Below, one piece after another: positions 14,503-21,412 of a stretch of DNA of 64,000 bases. Every line of letters begins with the position of its first letter. Within the stretch, counting starts at the first letter, position 1. The stretch lies in the NCBI RefSeq assembly GCF_003952165.1, contig NZ_RXFT01000006.1, positions 248,001 through 312,000 on the forward strand. The letters are read 5' to 3'. Position numbers and translations under genes: made by a program. The notes under the pieces were generated by a model. The model had not been told where the DNA came from. It saw nothing but the letters and a program-made list of their open reading frames with translations, and searched no databases. The stretch comes from Variovorax guangxiensis (GTDB lineage Bacteria; Pseudomonadota; Gammaproteobacteria; Burkholderiales; Burkholderiaceae_C).

Positions 14503-14715
14503 ATGAGCACACCAAAACCTCTGGACATCGAAGTACGCGAACTGTTGGGCGCGCGTAAGGGCGAATGGCTCTCGATCGCGAAGCATTCAGGCGTTAGCTA
14601 CTCGTGGCTTTCGAAATTCTTCAACGGGCACATCGACAACCCCGGTTACCAGACCCTGTGCAGCCTGCACGCGGTGCTGACGCAACGCTCGGCTTCCGAA
14701 GCGAAGGCGGCTTGA
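14503..14715 (+). CDS. Cro-like HTH protein
   Basis: 70 residues, essentially one helix-turn-helix (VRELLGARKGEWLSIAKHSGVSYSWLSKFFNGHIDNPGYQTLCSLHAVL). First gene of the rightward early transcript and divergent from the repressor. No ribosome binding site precedes the ATG, and the predicted transcription start coincides with it, so the message may be leaderless. It is expected to compete with the repressor for the same operators and favour lytic growth. Confidence 0.85.
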   Translation: MSTPKPLDIEVRELLGARKGEWLSIAKHSGVSYSWLSKFFNGHIDNPGYQTLCSLHAVLTQRSASEAKAA

Positions 14716-14718
14716 GTG

Positions 14719-14910
14719 ATGGCCCCTTTCATCGAAGCGCTTCGCGCGCAGACCGAGTATTGCGCGGAGTTCCGGCATGCCGGGTCTACCTGGGCACTCA
14801 ACTTTTTCGCTGTCGACGATGCCGATGCAGCCGCGAAGGTGCAGAGCATCAAGACGAACCTCGTGCTGCTCGGACGACTCGAAAGGCGCATGGACGCCGA
14901 GGGAGCCTGA
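14719..14910 (+). CDS. Small hypothetical early protein
   Basis: 63 residues (MAPFIEALRAQTEYCAEFRHAGSTWALNFFAVDDADAAAKVQSIKTNLVLLGRLERRMDAEGA); GTG at 14716 is an alternative start. It begins 3 bp after the cro-like stop and ends just before the next gene. It looks like a compact alpha/beta protein; no family recognised. Confidence 0.65.
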   Translation: MAPFIEALRAQTEYCAEFRHAGSTWALNFFAVDDADAAAKVQSIKTNLVLLGRLERRMDAEGA

Positions 14911-14911
14911 G

Positions 14912-15517
14912 ATGACGCCCAAGAAGCCCTTGGCTTGGCGCCGGCGCGCGACGCTCATCCGCTCGAAGGAAGCCAACCGCGTGAACGCTTTGATTCGATG
15001 GGAGAGCATGCGTGGGGCCGCCGGAAATGTGGCGCAGGTCATCAACTCCAAATGGCGCGACGCATCTGCTGCAGTTAACCGCGCTGCCGGCTTTCGTGAG
15101 CCTCCTGAGCCCGAGCCTGCGGTCCAAGACCCACCGAACAAGCCTCGTCCGAACACCGACGGAGTGCGGTTCGCGGAAGGCGAGCCGAGCTTCTTCAACC
15201 TGGTTGCCAAACAGCACGAGATGTCGGTCCTCGAGGCCTTAGCGCTGACGCGCATGGCGCTGGTGACCAACCACAACGTGCTGGCCACAGATCGCCCCGA
15301 CCTGCCGCGGGCGCCGGGCACCGGCTGGACGACGAACTTCCTGCGGGAGATCGCGGCTATCGACGCCGCGGCCCAAATGCTGGCCGGAAACCATTGCCGT
15401 ACTGATCTCGGATGTGCTCGTTGTAGTACGTGCCAGCCGAGCGAGCCAAGCACAGGCCATGCCACACGCTCGCAGGAACTCCAGGGTAGTCGTAGCCCTG
15501 ATGAGGTTCGCTCGTGA
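14912..15517 (+). CDS. Hypothetical early protein; 3' end antisense to KTSC gene
   Basis: 201 residues from the ATG at 14912. The first 160 residues look like real coding sequence: a basic N-terminus and a helical segment FFNLVAKQHEMSVLEALALTRMALVTNHNVLATDRP..., which could be a small DNA-binding or regulatory protein. The last 40 residues (CRTDLGCARCSTCQPSEPSTGHATRSQEL...) are Ser/Cys/Arg-rich and overlap, on the opposite strand, the convincing KTSC-domain gene 15357-15596. The original gene may have ended earlier and been extended by read-through. Confidence 0.6.
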   Translation: MTPKKPLAWRRRATLIRSKEANRVNALIRWESMRGAAGNVAQVINSKWRDASAAVNRAAGFREPPEPEPAVQDPPNKPRPNTDGVRFAEGEPSFFNLVAKQHEMSVLEALALTRMALVTNHNVLATDRPDLPRAPGTGWTTNFLREIAAIDAAAQMLAGNHCRTDLGCARCSTCQPSEPSTGHATRSQELQGSRSPDEVRS

Positions 15518-15596
15518 ACCAGAGCCGCAACAGACTCGTCGTCGGCTCGTATGTGCCCTTCACCAAGGCATTCGAAACGAATCGCGTCTCTTCCAT
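15357..15596 (-). CDS. KTSC domain protein
   Basis: 79 residues: SNALVKGTYEPTTSLLRLWFTSEPHQGYDYPGVPASVWHGLCLARSAGTYYNEHIRDQYG matches the KTSC family, which has a short beta-rich fold with the YxYxxVP and AxSxGxYxNxxIRxxY patterns. The family is common in phages and often linked to nucleic-acid-related proteins. GAGGG stands about 8 bases before the ATG. It runs against the rightward early genes and overlaps 14912-15517 by 161 bp tail to tail. The function is not established. Confidence 0.78.
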   Translation of the reverse strand: MEETRFVSNALVKGTYEPTTSLLRLWFTSEPHQGYDYPGVPASVWHGLCLARSAGTYYNEHIRDQYGNGFRPAFGPRRR

Positions 15597-15692
15597 TTCG
15601 TCTACCCCTCGCGGGGTCCGTGTTGTGGTGATGCGGATTCTGCCCCGCGGGGGGTGGGCACCGTCCGCTGATCACGCGCGGCCTCGACGTGT

Positions 15693-15884
15693 ATGCGGCT
15701 GGCCGCTCGGCGTGATGTCAACCGACTGGCAGGAGAACCTCGTGACCACGTCGCCGTCGACCCACTGGATGATGAGCCTGCTGGTGCGCAGAACCATGCT
15801 AGGCGGGCGGCCTGGATCCAAGCAGGCATTCGTGCTGACGCAGTTGCGCGTGCTGCAGTGGATGAGATCCGGGTCGTGGGGTAG
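15693..15884 (+). CDS. Possible small helical early protein
   Basis: 63 codons (MRLAARRDVNRLAGEPRDHVAVDPLDDEPAGAQNHARRAAWIQAGIRADAVARAAVDEIRVVG). The second half (QNHARRAAWIQAGIRADAVARAAVDEIR) reads like a natural amphipathic helix protein, but the start signal is weak. Other frames in this stretch (15514-15909 plus; 15602-15931 minus) look like shadows. It lies between the KTSC gene and the CII-like gene. Confidence 0.35.
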   Translation: MRLAARRDVNRLAGEPRDHVAVDPLDDEPAGAQNHARRAAWIQAGIRADAVARAAVDEIRVVG

Positions 15885-15912
15885 GCCGCGTCTGGGCGAG
15901 TTGGAGTAGGGC

Positions 15913-16224
15913 ATGTCTGCAGTCTCTCCATCCCCTACTGAAAGGGCGAGAAAGGGTGTCGTTCTCGCGGCCCGCGCCCTTGCAGAACCTGGCAGAGCGG
16001 CCGGTGTTGCCGCTGCTATGGGCCTTTCCGAGTCGACCATCAGCCGAATCAAAAACGAGCGCCTGGACGAGGTGCTCCTGTTCCTCGCGCATCTCGGACT
16101 TAAGGTGACGCCGGCCTCGTACCGCTGCATAGACGAACGAACCTTCGAGGCATACCAGGTGCTCTGGGAGAAGGCCATGTCGATGACTACACCGGCCAAG
16201 CTCATCTTTGAGGATGCCGACTGA
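15913..16224 (+). CDS. CII-like transcriptional activator
   Basis: 103 residues. The HTH core (RAAGVAAAMGLSESTISRIKNERLDEVLLFLAHLGLKVTP) matches the lambda CII family (VGVDKSQISRWK...FSMLLAVLE). It is located downstream of cro in the rightward early operon, as in lambdoid phages. Expected to activate repressor and integrase promoters at the lysis-lysogeny decision; no direct-repeat TTGC-type site was confidently located here. Confidence 0.82.
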   Translation: MSAVSPSPTERARKGVVLAARALAEPGRAAGVAAAMGLSESTISRIKNERLDEVLLFLAHLGLKVTPASYRCIDERTFEAYQVLWEKAMSMTTPAKLIFEDAD

Positions 16225-16352
16225 TGAGCCGCACCGTCAACCGCGTGATCTACATCGCGCACTTACTTTGGTACTTGCGGATTCACCGCTCATGGTCCAG
16301 CGCCGTCTGGTGCATGCAGCACGAGGGAAGGACTTGGCGAGCAGGTCGCTGA
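16224..16352 (+). CDS. Very small hypothetical protein
   Basis: 42 residues (MSRTVNRVIYIAHLLWYLRIHRSWSSAVWCMQHEGRTWRAGR) starting in a TGATG overlap with the CII-like stop codon. Aromatic, Arg-rich, with a moderately hydrophobic stretch near the N-terminus. The overlap suggests translational coupling. Function unknown. Confidence 0.5.
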   Translation: MSRTVNRVIYIAHLLWYLRIHRSWSSAVWCMQHEGRTWRAGR

Positions 16353-16443
16353 GTTTCGATCCGCGGCTAGGGTCGCTCCCGAAGAGCAGCTCCACCTCCT
16401 GCCTGCCGAGGATTTCTTTTGAGGTGTCACCTAAGAGGTGTAG

Positions 16444-16521
16444 ATGAAAACAAGCGCTGACAAAGCCGCCCTGATCACGGAAGACTTCAGATCCCAACCA
16501 TTGCTCAGGAGACCGCTATGA
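16444..16521 (+). CDS. Possible 25-residue leader peptide
   Basis: MKTSADKAALITEDFRSQPLLRRPL, preceded by AGAGGTG at good spacing and ending in an ATGA overlap with the next gene at 16518. It may couple translation into that gene. The palindrome AGGTG-T-CACCT at 16422-16432 lies just upstream. Confidence 0.4.
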   Translation: MKTSADKAALITEDFRSQPLLRRPL

Positions 16522-17009
16522 CCGATTCCGCCTCTAACTCCCAGTGGCTCGACGACCTTCACACTCCCTGTGACCCCGAGATCTTCCGCCGTGCGCTCGA
16601 CGTGTGGCAGGCCGGCGGACAATTCAAGCTGCGCAAATCGAAGCCGAAGCAAAAAGGGCTCTACCTCGCTGACATTCCCGTCAATCGCTCAGCGATGGCG
16701 ACCATCGGATTCCTCAAAGCCCGCGGCGTAGAAAACACCCAGGCGTATCTGTGGCGCACCATGCACTTCGGCCAACTCCTTGAGCACCTGCAGCCAAATG
16801 GCCGCTTGGCGAAGTACGTCAAGCCTGGGAGCGACAAGGACAGCATGATGGTGAGCGAAGCATTGCTTGATGCTGTTGCGATCGCGCCAGTCAAGCTGCC
16901 TAACGACCCGGCTGCCGAAGCCTGCGTGTTTGACATAGAAGAAATTGCGCGCATCGCCGAGGAGATCTGGCGAGCAGACAGTGGGGGCGACGACGAAGAT
17001 GGTCGCTGA
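16518..17009 (+). CDS. Hypothetical early protein
   Basis: 163 residues. The N-terminal half (WLDDLHTPCDPEIFRRALDVWQAGGQFKLRKSKPKQKGLYLADIPVNRSAMATIGFLKARGV) is mixed, and the C-terminus is acidic (EIARIAEEIWRADSGGDDEDGR). No family recognised. It overlaps the replication initiator gene by 11 bp, which suggests a link with replication, but that is context only. Confidence 0.7.
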   Translation: MTDSASNSQWLDDLHTPCDPEIFRRALDVWQAGGQFKLRKSKPKQKGLYLADIPVNRSAMATIGFLKARGVENTQAYLWRTMHFGQLLEHLQPNGRLAKYVKPGSDKDSMMVSEALLDAVAIAPVKLPNDPAAEACVFDIEEIARIAEEIWRADSGGDDEDGR

Positions 17010-18015
17010 TGCTCGCATCTCCGCCGCGTTGCCGGACCACCCAAAGACCAAGAAGCTGATTCGGCGACTCGGGGATTGCGCGGGGTGGTATCTCGTGCGG
17101 CTATTCCTTTGGACCGCGGCCAATCGTACCGATGGTGACTTATCGGGCATGACCGACGAGGACATCGAACTGGCCGTCGGTTGGAGCGGCGAACTTGGCG
17201 CATTCGTGCGTGAATGCGCAGACGTGCGATTCCTCGATGGGGATGAGGGCATGCGACGGCTTCATGACTGGGAGGAGCACAACCCCTGGGCCGCAGGCGC
17301 GGAGAAGCGCTCGGAAAAAGGCCGATGGGGTGCCTTGTGCAAGCAGTACGGACGCGCCGAGGCTGCCCGGATGATGCCCGAGTACGCCGAACGGATCCGC
17401 TTGGCAGACGAAAAGAAGCCAGTAGCACTGCCAGAAAGTGCCAGTGGCACTGCTACGGGCACGCAGTTGGCACTGCCAGTGGCAGATTCTGGCAGTGCCC
17501 CGTCTCCGTCTCCGTCTCCGTCTCCGTCTCCGTCTCCGTCTCCGTCTCCGTCTCCGTCTCCGTCTCCGTCTCCGTCTCCGTCTCCGTCTCCGAAACCTTC
17601 TTCGGGGGGCAAGCCCCCCAAGTCGGACTATCCGCCTGGGTTCGTCCGCATGTGGGCCGTTTGGCCGTCGCATCACCGCAAAGGCGAGAAGGGTGAATGC
17701 CTGAAGCTCTGGCGCAAGCACGACTGCGAAGAAATGGCTGACGCGATCATCGGGCACATCGAGCGCATGAAGGCCTCGCGGGACTGGACCAAGGACGGGG
17801 GCGCGTACATCCCGGCCCCCCTCGTTTACATCCGGAACCGGCGCTGGGAAGGCGCCGAGGACGTCAAGGCCGCGCCTGTGACGGCAGATGGGCAACGGTG
17901 GTGGCAGGTGGCCGGCTTCGAGCATCCGGGCGAAGCTCAGAACGCCCGCTGTCACATCGGCAACTTCCGCGAGTTCCGCGACGGCAAGCGCATCGCGCAG
18001 GAGGCCAGCGCGTGA
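16999..18015 (+). CDS. Phage replication initiator-like protein with Ser-Pro repeat linker
   Basis: 338 residues. The N-terminal domain (ISAALPDHPKTKKLIRRLGDCAGWYLVRLFLWTAANRTDGDLSGMTDEDIELAVGW...) resembles the winged-helix N-termini of phage replication proteins. A linker with about 15 Ser-Pro dipeptides (residues about 168-198) joins it to a C-terminal domain (FVRMWAVWPSHHRKGEKGECLKLWRKHDCEEMADAIIGHIERMK...YIPAPLVYIRNRRWEGA) of the type seen in phage replication proteins. It overlaps the primase-helicase start (GTGA). Probably binds the phage origin, perhaps within its own gene, and recruits the helicase. Confidence 0.8.
   Translation: MVADARISAALPDHPKTKKLIRRLGDCAGWYLVRLFLWTAANRTDGDLSGMTDEDIELAVGWSGELGAFVRECADVRFLDGDEGMRRLHDWEEHNPWAAGAEKRSEKGRWGALCKQYGRAEAARMMPEYAERIRLADEKKPVALPESASGTATGTQLALPVADSGSAPSPSPSPSPSPSPSPSPSPSPSPSPSPSPSPKPSSGGKPPKSDYPPGFVRMWAVWPSHHRKGEKGECLKLWRKHDCEEMADAIIGHIERMKASRDWTKDGGAYIPAPLVYIRNRRWEGAEDVKAAPVTADGQRWWQVAGFEHPGEAQNARCHIGNFREFRDGKRIAQEASA
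17426..17499. repeat. Cluster of short inverted repeats inside the replication gene
   Basis: About 75 bp contain repeated TGCCA/TGGCA units, for example CACTGCCAG, GTGCCAGTGGCAC and GGCACTGCCAGTGGCAG, in alternating orientation. Clusters of this kind within a replication initiator gene recall the iterons in lambda O. An origin function is inference. Confidence 0.45.
17501..17592 (+). repeat. Hexanucleotide tandem repeat, about 15 copies of CGTCTC
   Basis: The unit CGTCTC repeats perfectly 15.3 times and encodes (Ser-Pro)n in the linker of the replication initiator. As the unit is a multiple of three, copy-number change alters linker length without breaking the frame. Confidence 0.97.
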
Positions 18016-19862
18016 ATGTCACCGAGTTGAAGCACATGCTGGCCAGCCAGGCGCTCGAGATCGCACGCATGCTGCTGCCTCAGGGTAAGCAGCGTGGCAG
18101 CGAATGGAAGGCCGGCAACACCAGCGGCGAGCCGGGCGACAGCCTCTCGGTTTCCATCCGCGGCCACAAGGCCGGCGTGTGGAAGGACTTCGCGAGCGGG
18201 GAGGGCGGCGACCTGATCGATCTGTGGATGGCTTGCCGCGGGCAATCCGTCGTTGAGGCGCTGCGGGACATCAAGCGGCACCTGGGAATTCGCGACGACC
18301 TGCCGAAGCCGCCTGCGAAGACGTTTCGTAAGCCCGAGAAGCCGCAATGCCAGACGCCGAGGCAGCGGGTTCATGAATGGCTGACCGGTCGCGGTCTGCT
18401 GCCGGAGACGCTGGCGGCTTTCAAGATCGGCGAGCAGTTGCGCGGCGGCAAGGCCTACGCCGTCTTCCCGTACGTCGATGACGCCGGCGAGGTGTTGAAC
18501 ATCAAGTACCGAAACGCCGACGAGAAGAAGGACATGCGCCAAGAAGCCGGCGCGGCGCCCTGCCTGTTCGGCTGGCACTTGATCGACCCGAAGGCGCGCA
18601 CCGTCACGATCACCGAGGGCGAAATCGACGCGATGACGCTGCATCAGATGCGCGTGCCCGCGCTGTCGGTCAATCAGGGCGCGGGGAATCACCAGTGGAT
18701 CGAGGTGGACTGGGAGAAGCTGGAGCGCTTCGAGGACATCCTGATCTGCTTCGACAACGACGAGGCCGGCGACAAGGGCGCGGCCGAGGTCATCAACCGT
18801 CTGGGCATCGAGCGATGCCGCCGCGTCCGCCTCGGTGCCAAGGATGCAAACCAGTGGCTGCAGGACGGCGCTGAGGCGGTCGATTTTCAGCAGGCGATGG
18901 AAGATGCTCGCCCGCTCGATCCCGACGAGCTGCGCAACGCTGACGACTACACGCAGGCGGTTGTCGAGCTGTTCTATCCGCCGCCGGGAACACCTGTCGC
19001 GCCGGCCCTGTACATCGACAAGGAGCTGGATTGGTTCCGCTTCCGCATGGCCGAGTACACCTGCTGGACTGGCATCAACGGGCACGGAAAGAGCCTGATG
19101 CTCGACCAGATCCTGCTGGGCCTGATGCTGCAGGGCGAGCGAGTGGTGATCTTCTCGGGTGAAATGGGCGCTGCTCGCCACTTGAAGCGAATCCACAAGC
19201 AGGCCACGGGCCTGGACCGTCCCACGCGGGAATACATCCAAGCGGTCGGCGCGTGGCTGCGCGAAAAGCTCTGGATCTTCGACCTGGTGGGCGTCGCGAA
19301 GCTGGATCGGCTGCTGGAGGTATTCGCCTATGCAGCGCGTCGCTACGGCGTGCGGCACTTCGTGATCGACAGCCTGATGATGATCGATGTCCCCCAGGAT
19401 GGGCCCGGCTCGATCACCAAGCAGAACGAAGCGGTGCAGAAGCTCGTGTCGTTCAAGAAGACGCACAACGTGCACGTCCACCTCGTGGCCCATCCGCGCA
19501 AGCTGCGCGACGAGGCCGAGGCGCCCGGAAAGATGGAGGTGGCTGGCGCTGGCGGCATCGTCAACGGCGCAGACAATGTGTTCTCCATCTGGCGTGCCCA
19601 GAAGGACGAGGCACCCGCAAACCCCAACGACCCTGACGCGGTGGCCGCGTGGGAGACGATGCAGGGCGACATCGACGCGAAGTTGATCCTGAAAAAGCAG
19701 CGCGAGGACGGTGTGCAGGACTACACCCAGGTCCTCTGGTTCGACAAGCCCTCGATGCAGTACCGCACCAGCCAGCGGCGCTTCCCGCTACGCTTTGTCG
19801 ACTTTTCAACACAGAATGAACGGGAGCTGTATGACCAATCAGACTCAACCCACTGGCGTTGA
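18012..19862 (+). CDS. T7-like primase-helicase
   Basis: 616 residues from a GTG overlapping the previous stop. A TOPRIM primase domain shows TITEGEIDAMTL (about 198-210) and ICFDNDEAGDKG (about 245-256). The RecA-like DnaB-type helicase domain shows Walker A GINGHGKS (354-361), Walker B FVIDSLMMID and the LVAHPRK motif. The N-terminal region (VWKDFASGEGGDLIDLW) is of the type found in gp4-like proteins; I see no zinc-finger cysteines. It should unwind the phage DNA and prime lagging-strand synthesis, loaded by the upstream initiator. No phage DNA polymerase was found, so host polymerase must complete replication. Confidence 0.93.
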   Translation: MNVTELKHMLASQALEIARMLLPQGKQRGSEWKAGNTSGEPGDSLSVSIRGHKAGVWKDFASGEGGDLIDLWMACRGQSVVEALRDIKRHLGIRDDLPKPPAKTFRKPEKPQCQTPRQRVHEWLTGRGLLPETLAAFKIGEQLRGGKAYAVFPYVDDAGEVLNIKYRNADEKKDMRQEAGAAPCLFGWHLIDPKARTVTITEGEIDAMTLHQMRVPALSVNQGAGNHQWIEVDWEKLERFEDILICFDNDEAGDKGAAEVINRLGIERCRRVRLGAKDANQWLQDGAEAVDFQQAMEDARPLDPDELRNADDYTQAVVELFYPPPGTPVAPALYIDKELDWFRFRMAEYTCWTGINGHGKSLMLDQILLGLMLQGERVVIFSGEMGAARHLKRIHKQATGLDRPTREYIQAVGAWLREKLWIFDLVGVAKLDRLLEVFAYAARRYGVRHFVIDSLMMIDVPQDGPGSITKQNEAVQKLVSFKKTHNVHVHLVAHPRKLRDEAEAPGKMEVAGAGGIVNGADNVFSIWRAQKDEAPANPNDPDAVAAWETMQGDIDAKLILKKQREDGVQDYTQVLWFDKPSMQYRTSQRRFPLRFVDFSTQNERELYDQSDSTHWR

Positions 19863-20142
19863 AGACCGGAACTCGCATGGCGACATGCTCGAGCGCTGGG
19901 TATTGCTCTGGAGCCAGCGTCAGAACGCTTTTCACATCGAGCCTTTGGCGCGGATGCTCGACGCGAACCGGAAGGCGTTTGCGGAGGATCGGAGCTCGGA
20001 CTACGTCGTCCTCGAACTCGGCAATCGCGAAGTCGTTGACGCAGCGGCGGACGCGTTGAGGCCGGTGATCCATGCCCGGGAGACTGCTGCGGCTGTGCTC
20101 GCGGGCATAGCGCAAACCCGTCCCTCTGAGCCCTCCGCGTGA
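19831..20142 (+). CDS. Hypothetical phage protein
   Basis: 103 residues from the ATG at 19831, with GGAG five bases upstream; overlaps the primase-helicase 3' end by 32 bp. Soluble, helical (HGDMLERWVLLWSQRQNAFHIEPLARMLDANRKAFAEDRSSDYVVLELGNREVVDAAADALRPVI). No family recognised. Its stop overlaps the GTG of the next gene. Confidence 0.7.
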   Translation: MTNQTQPTGVEDRNSHGDMLERWVLLWSQRQNAFHIEPLARMLDANRKAFAEDRSSDYVVLELGNREVVDAAADALRPVIHARETAAAVLAGIAQTRPSEPSA

Positions 20143-20684
20143 GCCAGACAGTGACCTGGTTCCCAGATCCTGTGTTGCAGGCCGCGCTTCCGCGCGAGCG
20201 CCGCGCGCCGGGCGTCACCGGCGACCTGGTCATGCAGACGATCATCGACTTGCACGCCGCCGGCCGCATGGCTACGCGCCAAGTCGTGGTCGAGATCACC
20301 CAGCTGTCGTACGCCGTGGTCGACGACCACATCAAGCGCGCGATCGATGACGGCAAGCTGCGCCGCGTGGCGCCCGGCATCGTCGAACCGGTGGAGCAAC
20401 TGCCGCCGGCGCGCGCCATCTCCCTCACGCGGCTGCCCAATGGCATGGGCAAGCTGGAGATCGGCGAGCACGTCGTCGACCTCGTGCCGAGCGAGGAGCG
20501 CCAACTCGGCAGCATGCTCGCCGGCCGCGCCGCCGAAATGACCGGCATCCAGAACGCCCGCGACCTGGCCGACATGGTGGCGCACCTGCAGCGCCAGCTC
20601 GAAGCGGTGCAGCGCCGCGCCGAGGCGCAGGACGAGACTATCCGTCGGCTGCAGAAGATTCCGAAGCAGGACGAGCTGTTCTGA
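20139..20684 (+). CDS. Hypothetical phage protein with winged-helix-like N-terminus
   Basis: 181 residues from a GTG start (GTGA overlap). The N-terminal 80 residues (VTGDLVMQTIIDLHAAGRMATRQVVVEITQLSYAVVDDHIKRAIDDGKLRRVAPGIVEP) look like a winged helix. The C-terminus (LADMVAHLQRQLEAVQRRAEAQDETIRRLQKI) is a coiled coil. It is the last early gene before the terminase block and a candidate late regulator, although this is only positional. Confidence 0.65.
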   Translation: MSQTVTWFPDPVLQAALPRERRAPGVTGDLVMQTIIDLHAAGRMATRQVVVEITQLSYAVVDDHIKRAIDDGKLRRVAPGIVEPVEQLPPARAISLTRLPNGMGKLEIGEHVVDLVPSEERQLGSMLAGRAAEMTGIQNARDLADMVAHLQRQLEAVQRRAEAQDETIRRLQKIPKQDELF

Positions 20685-20689
20685 CCGCC

Positions 20690-20704
20690 CCCCACTAAGG
20701 TTCG
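20690..20704 (+). promoter_or_regulatory. Late-module boundary motif, copy A
   Basis: CCCCACTAAGGTTCG in the 119-bp gap before the terminase genes, followed by GC-rich inverted repeats. Related sequences occur at 25260, 30106 and 42647, each at the head of a late gene block. Confidence 0.55.
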
Positions 20705-20803
20705 CGCCCGCACGCGCGCCCGGGAATCATCCCGGTCCATGCAAGACGCGCGCGACCCGACCAGCACCAGCTCTCCCCACTGGCCCACCATCGAGGCCAC
20801 GCT

Positions 20804-21412
20804 ATGACGCGCAAAGTCGTCGACTGGGAAGCGGTTGAACTCCAGTACCGGGCAGGCATCCGCTCGCTCAAGGACATCGGCAGCGAGTTCGATGTGTCCG
20901 ATGCGGCAATCATCAAGCGTGCGAAACGCGATGGCTGGTCTCGTGACCTCAAGGCCAAGATCCAAGCCAAGGCAGACGCGAAGGTTAGTGCGGCAGCGGT
21001 TAGTGCCGAGGTTAGCGCGCGAACCAAAGTGGCTGAACGCCAGGTGGTCGAGGCGAATGCGCAGGTGCTGTTCGACGTCCAGATGGCCCACCGCGCCGGG
21101 CTGAGGCGTCTGGCTGAGCTGCGGGACAAGCAGCTGGGTGAGCTGGAAGCCCTGCCCATGCCTGCCGCCGACGGCGAAAAGGCTCCTGAGCCGTTGCCGC
21201 TGCCCGTGCGCATCTCTGCGCTGAAGACGCTTTCCGAGATCGACGAGCGGCTGCGACGTGGCCAGCGCGAGGCCTACGGCATCGACAAGATCGTCCCGGA
21301 CGAGGGCGGCATCGTGTCCACCCTGACCGATGCCGAGCGAGCAAGCCGCGCCGCGGCGATCCTGCAGCTGGCCATGCAGCGGCGCCAAGCGGAGACCCCT
21401 GGTGCTGCCTGA
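20804..21412 (+). CDS. terS: Terminase small subunit
   Basis: 202 residues. The N-terminal HTH (WEAVELQYRAGIRSLKDIGSEFDVSDAAIIKRAKRDGWSRDL) is typical of small terminase subunits that recognise the packaging site. A helical Ala-rich middle and a C-terminal segment (LSEIDERLRRGQREAYGIDK) for oligomerisation and large-subunit contact follow. It overlaps the large subunit gene by 11 bp. Confidence 0.88.
   Translation: MTRKVVDWEAVELQYRAGIRSLKDIGSEFDVSDAAIIKRAKRDGWSRDLKAKIQAKADAKVSAAAVSAEVSARTKVAERQVVEANAQVLFDVQMAHRAGLRRLAELRDKQLGELEALPMPAADGEKAPEPLPLPVRISALKTLSEIDERLRRGQREAYGIDKIVPDEGGIVSTLTDAERASRAAAILQLAMQRRQAETPGAA

Noticed and set aside
15602..16262. Minus-strand frames opposite the CII-like gene
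   Set aside because: Low-complexity Ser/Arg/Ala translations opposite a clear CII-type HTH gene.
17501..17592. Tandem hexamer considered as a CRISPR-like array
   Set aside because: Continuous perfect hexamers with no spacers, in frame inside a protein linker. No CRISPR array or cas gene is present in the window.
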